Notes under the pieces: generated by a model
What the model was told of the DNA's origin: nothing
Database searches by the model: none
What the model saw: the letters and a program-made list of their open reading frames with translations, nothing else
Assembly: GCA_022376925.1 (NCBI GenBank)
Contig: JAIOJX010000032.1
Span: forward strand, 102,540,794 to 102,604,793
DNA length: 64,000 nt
Direction of reading: 5' to 3'
DNA from: Tragulus kanchil
Taxonomy: Eukaryota; Chordata; Mammalia; Artiodactyla; Tragulidae
Made by a program: the position numbers and the translations under genes
Part shown: piece after piece, positions 56,206 to 64,000 of the stretch
Position numbering within the stretch: position 1 is the stretch's first letter
How the letters are laid out: the number at the start of each line of letters is the position of its first letter

Positions 56206-58487
56206 ACCAATGTGGAAACCAATCTTAGAACCACCTATCACAATACCACCAAGCAATACCTGGTACACACTACTGGCCAAACACAAAGACAAGCCAACTC
56301 TGAAGAGTGTAGGAAAGGACCACACTAGGGTGTGGAACAAGGAGGCAAGATTTCTGGAGACAGTCTTGGGGGCTAGCTACCTGTGATGGGCTCAGTGGTG
56401 ACCCTCACAAGTTCATATGTCCAAATCCTAACCACCCCCATACTTCAGAATGTGACTTTTTGTAGATAAGATCTTTAAGGTAATTAAGGTAAAATGAAGT
56501 CACTGGGGAGGGCCCTCATCCTATAGGACTGGTATCCTTATACGAAGGGGAAATTTGGACACAGATGAAGACCTGTGAAGACAGAGAAACCAGCCTTCTA
56601 CAAGCCAAAGAAAGAAGCCTCAGAAAACAACCAACCCTGCTGATGTCAGACACCTAGCCTCCAAAAGTGTGAGAAAATGAATGTTCTGTTGAAGCCACCC
56701 TGTGCAGCCTGGGGCACTTGGTAGGGCAGCCCTGGGGAACCCATACACGACCATACCTCGCTGCTTTCTCATACTTCCCTCAAGAGCTGCTGGAGTGCTG
56801 ATGTCTTTGCCAAGTGCCCAGCAAAGCACCCGCCACAGAGAAAGCCCTCAATGATGGTGGTCTCCATGGACAGGATTCCACATTCTTAGGAGTCCCAGGG
56901 GGCCTCAGTTCATTCCAGCAAGGGCTATGACCCTCCTTAAAGCTCAAGGAATAGTTCCAGAACTGGGCTTTGGAGATGAAAAACAGGTGGTCACTGGCAG
57001 AGCAAAGCTTTACCTTCAGGGGCTGCCTTCAGCAGATGACAGGCTGAGAGGTCTAGAGCCTCCTCTTTCCCCAAAGTCAGGGAGGGAACAGGCTCATATC
57101 TCAAGAGTCCCTTCCCCTTGCCCCACTTTGCCAGTTGTCCCATTCCCTCCTCCCAACAGGTCTCAGATCTGGGCTTTTTCAGCCCCATTGCACAGACAAA
57201 GCTAGAGCACGGGCTATAACATCTGCAAACTCACACAGTCAGGGCAAGACCAAATGGACCTTTGATTCCAGGCACACCCACTCCAAAGCTCTGGCACCTG
57301 GTCCTCCGGCCCAGCTGCCTCATATCACAGGGCTCCCTTCCAGGGCTTACAGACCAATGGGGAAACAATCTTAGAACCACCTAAAAAGCAATACCTGGTA
57401 CACACTACTGGCCAAACACAAAGACAAGCCAACTCTGAAGAGTGTAGGAAAGGACCACACTAGGGTGTGGAACAAGGAGGCAAGATTTCTGGAGACAGTC
57501 TTGGGGGCTAGCTACCTGTGATGGGCTCAGTGGTGACCCTCACAAGTTCATATGTCCAAATCCTAACCACCCCCATACTTCAGAATGTGACTTTTTGTAG
57601 ATAAGATCTTTAAGGTAATTAAGGTAAAATGAAGTCACTGGGGAGGGCCCTCATCCTATAGGACTGGTATCCTTATACGAAGGGGAAATTTGGACACAGA
57701 TGAAGACCTGTGAAGACAGAGAAACCAGCCTTCTACAAGCCAAAGAAAGAAGCCTCAGAAAACAACCAACCCTGCTGATGTCAGACACCTAGCCTCCAAA
57801 AGTGTGAGAAAATGAATGTTCTGTTGAAGCCACCCTGTGCAGCCTGGGGCACTTGGTAGGGCAGCCCTGGGGAACCCATACACGACCATACCTCGCTGCT
57901 TTCTCATACTTCCCTCAAGAGCTGCTGGAGTGCTGATGTCTTTGCCAAGTGCCCAGCAAAGCACCCGCCACAGAGAAAGCCCTCAATGATGGTGGTCTCC
58001 ATGGACAGGATTCCACATTCTTAGGAGTCCCAGGGGGCCTCAGTTCATTCCAGCAAGGGCTATGACCCTCCTTAAAGCTCAAGGAATAGTTCCAGAACTG
58101 GGCTTTGGAGATGAAAAACAGGTGGTCACTGGCAGAGCAAAGCTTTACCTTCAGGGGCTGCCTTCAGCAGATGACAGGCTGAGAGGTCTAGAGCCTCCTC
58201 TTTCCCCAAAGTCAGGGAGGGAACAGGCTCATATCTCAAGAGTCCCTTCCCCTTGCCCCACTTTGCCAGTTGTCCCATTCCCTCCTCCCAACAGGTCTCA
58301 GATCTGGGCTTTTTCAGCCCCATTGCACAGACAAAGCTAGAGCACGGGCTATAACATCTGCAAACTCACACAGTCAGGGCAAGACCAAATGGACCTTTGA
58401 TTCCAGGCACACCCACTCCAAAGCTCTGGCACCTGGTCCTCCGGCCCAGCTGCCTCATATCACAGGGCTCCCTTCCAGGGCTTACAG
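56206..58487. repeat. Tandem duplication 15 (two copies of about 1140 bp)
   Basis: Copy 1 is 56206-57352 and copy 2 is 57353-58487. Copy 2 starts 'accaatggggaaacaatctt' against 'accaatgtggaaaccaatct' in copy 1. It then lacks 11 bases in the next 40 ('cacctaaaaagcaa' against 'cacctatcacaataccacca' with more to follow). After that the copies run together for more than 1 kb at a spacing of 1135. The damage is confined to the junction-facing end of copy 2. Confidence 0.95.
56385..56735 (+). mobile_element. MLT1-type MaLR LTR, forward (copy at 57520-57870)
   Basis: The order 'tgatgggctcagtggtgacc', 'cacaagttcatatgtccaaa', 'aggtaattaaggtaaaatga', 'agccaaagaaagaagcctca' and 'agtgtgagaaaatgaatgtt' is the typical forward MLT1 LTR layout. 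The LTR is about 350 bases long. The copy at 57520 is the second tandem copy. Confidence 0.85.
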
Positions 58488-58914
58488 CCTCCTTCTCCCT
58501 TTAATCTCCAGCAATGTGTGTGACGCTGGGGAGGTCTCAGTTCATGCTTGTATACATGAAAGAATGAGTGAAAGAAAAACTCCATGAAAAAATAAAACAG
58601 AGTATAGAAAACAGCAAGCTGGTGGCCATATTGAAAGGGACACCCAAGTTTCACCTCCTCTAGGAAGCCCGCCCTGACCACCCTACTGACAGAAACTTGA
58701 CCTGGGTTGTGCCCTTCCAGTGGAACTTAAGAGAGTCTGTTAGTAGTGGCCATCAGAGCTCGGAGGGGGCAGGGGGGCAGGTCAGGCAGGCGGGAGAAGG
58801 CCCTGGGGAGTATACAGGCATGCCCTGAGGACTTGCCATGGGGCAGCCTCAGAGCTGCGTGCCCGCCACACAGTTTCTTTAGCCTTCCCGGCTCCAAGAC
58901 CAGGAGAGAATTCT
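58488..58914. other. Non-coding DNA, nothing recognised
   Basis: This single-copy stretch includes a GC-rich piece near 58755-58800 ('gagctcggagggggcagggg'). Open frames on both strands (58727-59077 and 58746-59015) lack known domains. Confidence 0.35.
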
Positions 58915-59312
58915 TAACACTGCTGTCTCGTTCTATCCTGCCAACTATACCAACTGTCTCACTGATCACTGAACCCAGAGTAGGCAAGCAAACAGAAAAG
59001 AAGAAGCCAGAATAAGGTGTGAGGAGACGTGGGAACCTCGAACATGTCTGTTCTCTCCTGACTGGCACAGCAACCAACCAGCAGCAGCAGACGTGCTATA
59101 TTCCCGCAGTTGACCCAGTGGACACAGCCGCAAAGGCTTTTCAGGTAGTGCTTATGAAGATCATGATGTGCGTGCAAAGTGCTTCAAAACCGCCTCAGTT
59201 GCTACATAACCACGCACAGTCCTTATTTACAAACCATGGGGTGAGAGCAAGAGGACGTGGAGCGAGAGAGCCTAACCACATCCATCTCGGCTAATTTGCC
59301 CTTTTCCTACAA
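58915..59312 (+). mobile_element. LTR-like dispersed repeat, copy A
   Basis: This block is related to 61930-62370 but clearly diverged from it. Shared landmarks in order are 'cctgccaactat', 'acatgt(c/t)', 'tctctcctg', 'ggcttttcaggt', 'gttacataa' and 'aaaccatggggt'. After these come 'gagagagcct' and 'ctaatttgccctt...cctacaac'. Length, order and a terminal 'cctaca' suggest an LTR. I cannot name the family. Confidence 0.55.
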
Positions 59313-59499
59313 CGCCTGTGTTCCATTTCGGTACACATGAGGGAAGTAAGTTACTTGCCCAGAGTTACAAACAGCGAGCACCCTGCCTGGTCCCTGGGCT
59401 CCTCCCTAGGGCAGCCTGCCCCTCACAGGGAAGACCACCCAGGCCAGCAGGCCAAGCACTACAACTGGAGTTCAAGGCCACAGGAAAGAAGGCAGAGCT

Positions 59500-59640
59500 C
59501 TGAGTGCCTCGCCATGATGGGCCTTTTCTTGAAGGCACAAGGCAACCACTGAAAGGTTTGAAGCAGGGGGAGAAGCGCTGGTTAGTGTTTTGGAGTGGTC
59601 ACTATGTCAGGAGCAGGAAAATGAATGGCAGGAGAGAAAC
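59500..59640 (-). mobile_element. L2-type LINE fragment, reverse
   Basis: The segment 'aaccactgaaaggtttgaag', 'cagggggagaagcgctggtt' and 'gagtggtcactatgtcagga' resembles the reverse L2 3' region ('ggttttaagcaggggagtgac'). Confidence 0.45.
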
Positions 59641-59826
59641 TAGATCAGTGGTTCTCAGACCAGCAGTATCCATTTCACCCAGGAGCTTATTTGAAATCCC
59701 AGATCAGAAGCAACCCCTCCCCACCCTGGATCTCCTGAATCAGAAACTCTGGGAATGGGTTCAGTAATCTGTTTTAGTATGCCCTACAGGGGAGCCATTG
59801 ACAGACAAATGATAAAGAAGTTGTAC

Positions 59827-59861
<35 letters not shown>

Positions 59862-59862
59862 C
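59827..59862. repeat. (TG)n(TA)n compound microsatellite
   Basis: The segment is a perfect TG run followed by a TA run. It lies at the left edge of the L1 3' end. Confidence 0.85.
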
Positions 59863-60325
59863 CACAATGGAATATTTCCTCAGCCATAAACAAGAATGAA
59901 ATAATGTCATTTTCAGAAACATGGATGGACCTGGAAATTATCAATACCAAGTGAAGTAATTCCAGAAAGAGAAAGACAAATGTCATATGATGTAACTTAT
60001 ATATGGAATCTAAAAAAAAAGATATACTAATGAACTCATTTGCAAAACAGAAACAGACTCACAGATATAGAAAACAAGCATGATTTTCAGAGAAAGGGAA
60101 AGGGAAAAATTTGGAGTTAGGGATTAACAGATACACACTACTGTATTACCACATAAAATAAACACAAGGACCTACGTACAGCACACAGAGCTATGTTCAT
60201 TATCTTATAATAACCTATAACAGAAAAGAATCTGAAAAAATATATTTATATATGTGTGTGTAACTGAATCACTTTGCTGTATAGCAAAGCACTTGTAAAT
60301 CCACTATACTTCAAATAACAAACTA
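59862..60325 (+). mobile_element. L1 LINE 3' end, forward
   Basis: The order 'ccacaatggaatatttcctc', 'agccataaacaagaatgaaa', 'catggatggacctggaaatt', 'gaaacagactcacagatata' and 'aactgaatcactttgctgta', ending 'tacttcaaataaca', is a forward L1 3' UTR. It lies inside the MER5 relic and so is younger. Confidence 0.85.
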
Positions 60326-60381
60326 AATGAACCCAGCAGGGAATTCTGATGCTCCCTAAAGTTTGAAAACACCTGGAACAG

Positions 60382-61220
60382 AGTTCACATGATCAGCTAG
60401 AATTTTATTTAAATACTTTGGAGAAAAGATGGGAACATAAACCACAGCAAGACATTTAAAAAATCTTAGCTTATTAGTATTAAAATACTAGTCTACATCT
60501 TATTTAGTTGCCATTATTTAAATCATGTAGAATTATGCAGAATACTCCTACAGTATATAATGGATGATTTCTGTTCTTTAGATGTAGAAAAGGAGATTCT
60601 AAAATGTTTAAGCCAAGATCACGCAGAAATTCACAGGGTGGCCTTGCAATTCCTTACCCAAACATGGACACGTTTGATAAAGAAAAGAATTGCTAACCAT
60701 TATTACAGAGTCTACAGGCCTGAACTAGACTGGCCAAAGCAAGCTAGGATGTATAATCTCTCTGAAGTTCAACCCTAGGACCACACATGCCTATGTCTAT
60801 TAATGCCCCTGAGAGTCTGCTGCTGCTGAACATCCTCTTCCTTCTGTGAGCCTGGGCAAATTGGGGTTCTGGGCCCCACTGTCTGGATGCTGCCTTCCAC
60901 AGTTTCCCTGGAAAATTTGCAGAGATGGAAAAGAGCACTGTGTTCTGGCCCATCTGCTCCTTGTTAAGGTCTGAGCAACCTGACCCTTTTGTATTTTATC
61001 TCTCATCCAGAGCATAAGCAGCATTTCCTGGTTTTACTGAGAAATATTGCAAAAGTCAGAACTCAAAGAGGCATGTGAGCCTGCCCCACGGCCCTTCTGG
61101 AACACCCTCGCAGCAGCCACTCTCGGCTGTGATGACCTGCCGCCACACTGAAGGCCTGGGACAGCTCAGCTACACAGGAGGCCCCCTACCCTCTTCCTCA
61201 GGGCTACACTGGCCACCGCC
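60382..61220. other. Non-coding DNA, nothing recognised
   Basis: AT-rich DNA gives way to more GC-rich DNA after 60780. Open frames at 60560-60778 and 60744-61024 show no known domain. Confidence 0.35.
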
Positions 61221-61224
61221 TGAG

Positions 61225-61370
61225 CACTTCCCAATACCCCATGGTTTGCAAAACACTTTTGTATCTCCTGCTTAGTCCTGTTCCTTCAATCCCCGTTTCC
61301 CACATAGCAGATAAAGGATCTGAGGTGCAGAGGAGCAATTTACATGAAAGTTACCAGCCCATCCAAGCCT
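61225..61370 (-). repeat. MIR-like fragment, reverse
   Basis: The order 'ggtttgcaaaacacttttgt', 'cgtttcccacatagcagata' and 'aggatctgaggtgcagagga' resembles the reverse MIR. Confidence 0.5.
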
Positions 61371-61669
61371 GGCTGGCCCTGCTCTCTGTCTTTTGTACAT
61401 GTCCACTCTACTGTTTATTTATTTGGAAAGAGAAAAAACTCAGCCATTTGTTTGGAAGATAGTAAATCTGAATTCATGCAAGCTTTTCTTCTATTTTTAA
61501 GGGAAAAAAAAATAGGAGCTAGTCTTCATGGTTAGTTTAAGTCTATCATTATATTAACTCTGCTTTACTGAGGTGCAAAAATGGAAAATTCTTCAAACTC
61601 CAAGGTCATCGTGCCGTCCACTGGGCTAACACAGCAACAACGCCTGGAAAACAGCAATGGCCTTTTTCG

Positions 61670-61865
61670 CAGGATCCACTATGTGCCAGGCACCAGATGA
61701 ACACACAACATTGGTAACTTCTTTACCTCCTCTTTTAACATTTTAATATTTAACTGCTTCTTTCCAAATGAGAGACCTAAATTGAAGAGGTGACAATGAC
61801 ATCCTTGAGGCCACACATCTGGGGAGCCAAGATTCAAACTCCATCAGATGCTAAAGCCAATACAT
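61670..61865 (-). repeat. MIR SINE, reverse (copy at 62796-62991)
   Basis: The order 'ccactatgtgccaggcacca', 'tccttgaggccacacatctg' and 'agccaagattcaaactccat' is a reverse MIR. Confidence 0.65.
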
Positions 61866-61929
61866 AGGTAAGGCAATGTTCTAGAAATCCAGTTCATTTC
61901 TAGCCTTGTGTCTTTTTAACATTTCCCCT

Positions 61930-62370
61930 GTGTTGAGTCCTGTCTTGCTTACCCTGCCAACTATGCAAATTGTCTAGCTGATCCCTTGGGCTAGGCCAGT
62001 TGTCTTGCTGTACCTCCCCGTAGGCACTGCTTGGTGAACCCAGGGTAGTTAAGGCGCAAGAAGCGAAGCTGGAAGAAAACTCAAGGAGCTGCAGGAACTA
62101 CAGACATGTTCATTCTCTCCTGGCTGACGCAGCAGCAGACATAACATAACCTCTTCCCCTCAAGGGCTTTTCAGGTGGAAAGCATATATGCTGGCAGAAT
62201 AAAAGTAGCCCATGGTCAAGCAAGTATCTTGTGATGTACATGCACAGTGCTATAAGTGATCTCAGCTGTTACATAATCATTATTCGCAAACCATGGGGCA
62301 AGAGCAAGAGGGCATGGGGTGAGAGAGCCTGACTGTGCCATCTTGCCTAATTTACTCTTCCCCTACAACT
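61930..62370 (+). mobile_element. LTR-like dispersed repeat, copy B (tandem copy at 63056-63496)
   Basis: It begins near 'tgttgagtcctgtcttgctt' and ends near 'ttactcttcccctacaac'. An 'aataaaag' polyadenylation-like signal lies at about 62199. It shares ordered landmarks with 58915-59312, so it is a second, independent copy of that repeat. The sequence at 63056-63496 is the tandem copy, not a third insertion. Confidence 0.55.
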
Positions 62371-62562
62371 CCTATACAAGGGATGAAGGGAAAAACTAGA
62401 GGTGACAGTCATCCTTGGTATCCACCAGGGAGACTGGTCCCAGGTCCCCAGATCCCCTTCAGATACCAGAAGGATCAGCACCACTTGTGCTCAAGTCCTT
62501 TATATAAAATGATGTGATATTTGCATGTGACCTACACATATCCCCCAAAATACTTTAAATCA

Positions 62563-62608
62563 AGTTTCCCTGGTGACTCAGTCAGTAAAATGTCTGCCTG
62601 CAATGCGG
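62563..62608 (+). mobile_element. Bov-tA head cut by the duplication junction
   Basis: The text 'agtttccctggtgactcagt' runs to 'ctgcctgcaatgcggaag' and then switches to the start of copy 2. The same insertion is complete at 63688-63885. Confidence 0.9.
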
Positions 62609-63687
62609 AAGCTTTTCTTCTATTTTTAAGGAAAAAAATAGGAGCTAGTCTTCATGGTTAGTTTAAGTCTATCATTATATTAACTCTGCTTTACTGAGGT
62701 GCAAAAATGGAAAATTCTTCAAACTCCAAGGTCATCGTGCCGTCCACTGGGCTAACACAGCAACAACGCCTGGAAAACAGCAATGGCCTTTTTCGCAGGA
62801 TCCACTATGTGCCAGGCACCAGATGAACACACAACATTGGTAACTTCTTTACCTCCTCTTTTAACATTTTAATATTTAACTGCTTCTTTCCAAATGAGAG
62901 ACCTAAATTGAAGAGGTGACAATGACATCCTTGAGGCCACACATCTGGGGAGCCAAGATTCAAACTCCATCAGATGCTAAAGCCAATACATAGGTAAGGC
63001 AATGTTCTAGAAATCCAGTTCATTTCTAGCCTTGTGTCTTTTTAACATTTCCCCTGTGTTGAGTCCTGTCTTGCTTACCCTGCCAACTATGCAAATTGTC
63101 TAGCTGATCCCTTGGGCTAGGCCAGTTGTCTTGCTGTACCTCCCCGTAGGCACTGCTTGGTGAACCCAGGGTAGTTAAGGCGCAAGAAGCGAAGCTGGAA
63201 GAAAACTCAAGGAGCTGCAGGAACTACAGACATGTTCATTCTCTCCTGGCTGACGCAGCAGCAGACATAACATAACCTCTTCCCCTCAAGGGCTTTTCAG
63301 GTGGAAAGCATATATGCTGGCAGAATAAAAGTAGCCCATGGTCAAGCAAGTATCTTGTGATGTACATGCACAGTGCTATAAGTGATCTCAGCTGTTACAT
63401 AATCATTATTCGCAAACCATGGGGCAAGAGCAAGAGGGCATGGGGTGAGAGAGCCTGACTGTGCCATCTTGCCTAATTTACTCTTCCCCTACAACTCCTA
63501 TACAAGGGATGAAGGGAAAAACTAGAGGTGACAGTCATCCTTGGTATCCACCAGGGAGACTGGTCCCAGGTCCCCAGATCCCCTTCAGATACCAGAAGGA
63601 TCAGCACCACTTGTGCTCAAGTCCTTTATATAAAATGATGTGATATTTGCATGTGACCTACACATATCCCCCAAAATACTTTAAATC

Positions 63688-63885
63688 AAGTTTCCCTGGT
63701 GACTCAGTCAGTAAAATGTCTGCCTGCAATGCGGAAGATCAGGTTTGATCCCTGGGTTGGGAAGATCCCCTAGAGAAGGAAATGGCCACGCACTCCAGCA
63801 TTCTTGCTTTGAAAATCCCATAGATGGAGGAGCCTGGTAGGGTCCATGGGGCCACAAAGAGTCAGACACGACTGAGTGACTCATA
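63688..63885 (+). mobile_element. Bov-tA SINE, complete
   Basis: The order 'aagtttccctggtgactcag', 'gatccctgggttgggaagat', 'cactccagcattcttgcttt' and 'gtcagacacgactgagtgac' is a full forward Bov-tA. Confidence 0.9.
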
Positions 63886-64000
63886 GTTCACTTCAGATCA
63901 TTCATATTGTCACTCTTCTTATTTAACTTGTATGCAAAGTTCATCATGTGAAATGCTGGGCTAGATGAAGCACAAGTTGGAATCAAGATTGCCAGGAGAA

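Larger units (their letters stand above)
59649..60380. mobile_element. MER5-like relic split by an L1 3' end
   Basis: The left part, 59649-59800 ('gtggttctcagaccagcagt', 'ctcctgaatcagaaactctg'), is the left half of MER5. The right end resumes at about 60335 ('gaattctgatgctccctaaa', 'gtttgaaaacacctggaac'). An L1 3' end occupies the space between. Confidence 0.6.
61480..63737. repeat. Tandem duplication 16 (two copies of about 1129 bp)
   Basis: Copy 1 is 61480-62608 and copy 2 is 62609 to about 63737. The anchor 'aagcttttcttctattttta' is at 61480 and 62609. The copies differ in an A/G run near the start ('aagggaaaaaaaaat' against 'aaggaaaaaaat'). Copy 1 breaks inside a Bov-tA at 'gcaatgcggaag', which is complete in copy 2. 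Confidence 0.95.

Noticed and set aside
1..64000. CRISPR array or satellite array
   Set aside because: The repeats are tandem pairs of long unrelated units, not short repeats with spacers and not many copies of one monomer.
1..64000. Real recent segmental duplications at 16 sites
   Set aside because: The uniform length, junction-side noise, broken SINEs and homopolymer-only differences fit unmerged contig overlaps better. Reads could still overturn this.

Overview
This window is mammalian nuclear DNA from a ruminant. It carries many copies of ruminant SINEs (Bov-tA and Bov-A2 types) and a fragment of the RTE-class LINE BovB. It also holds L1 3' ends, MIR and L2 relics, MLT1 LTRs and MER5-type DNA transposon relics. 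Bov-tA and Bov-A2 together point to a pecoran ruminant (cattle, sheep, goat, deer and relatives); the species cannot be fixed by eye. I find no convincing protein-coding exon, tRNA, rRNA, CRISPR array or bacterial-type operon. Every long open frame I examined lies inside a repeat or looks like chance, so I read the window as intergenic or intronic DNA.

The dominant feature is not a gene. Sixteen times in 64 kb, a block of about 1.07-1.15 kb is followed at once by a near-identical direct copy of itself. The junctions lie near 311, 4291, 6396, 12173, 15601, 19592, 24878, 30792, 34662, 40431, 42768, 44732, 47550, 50256, 57352 and 62608. About 17 kb (roughly a quarter of the window) is second-copy sequence. 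The copies differ mainly by homopolymer or dinucleotide length changes, and mismatches crowd toward the junctions. Several junctions cut a SINE or MER5 element that is intact in the other copy. In two places successive duplications overlap and give three copies of a stretch. The most economical reading is that neighbouring contigs of about 3-8 kb, each overlapping the next by about 1.1 kb, were joined end to end without merging the overlap. I infer this; reads would prove it.

Layout after mentally collapsing the duplicates. 0-5.3 kb: AT-rich DNA, two MLT1-type LTRs and MIRs. 5.3-8.2 kb: MIR, MER5 and two copies of a CHR-1-like SINE. 8.2-14.1 kb: L2, Bov-A2 and Bov-tA, an L1 3' end, and a CHR-1-like SINE nested in a Bov-tA. 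14.1-22.9 kb: mostly old or unique DNA with one Bov-A2 and a candidate conserved non-coding stretch near 20.7-20.9 kb. 22.9-28.2 kb: another CHR-1-like SINE, a long L2 relic, BovB and Bov-tA. 28.6-32 kb: an old LTR-like repeat split by a candidate ERV solo LTR. 32.5-35.7 kb: an old L1 3' end with nested insertions. 36-46.4 kb: L2, MIR and unique DNA. 46.4-51.3 kb: BovB remnant, CHR-1-like SINE and MIR. 51.3-58.7 kb: LTR-like repeat, Bov-A2 and Bov-tA copies, MER5, L2, MIR and MLT1. 58.7-64 kb: two related LTR-like repeats, an L1 tail inside a MER5 relic, MIRs and a terminal Bov-tA.

The most interesting biology is a family of CHR-1-like, tRNA-derived SINEs with a distinctive 3' tail (five independent insertions). 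One sits inside a Bov-tA with a target-site duplication, so it moved after Bov-tA arrived. Repeat family names come from recognised sequence character, not from a database search.
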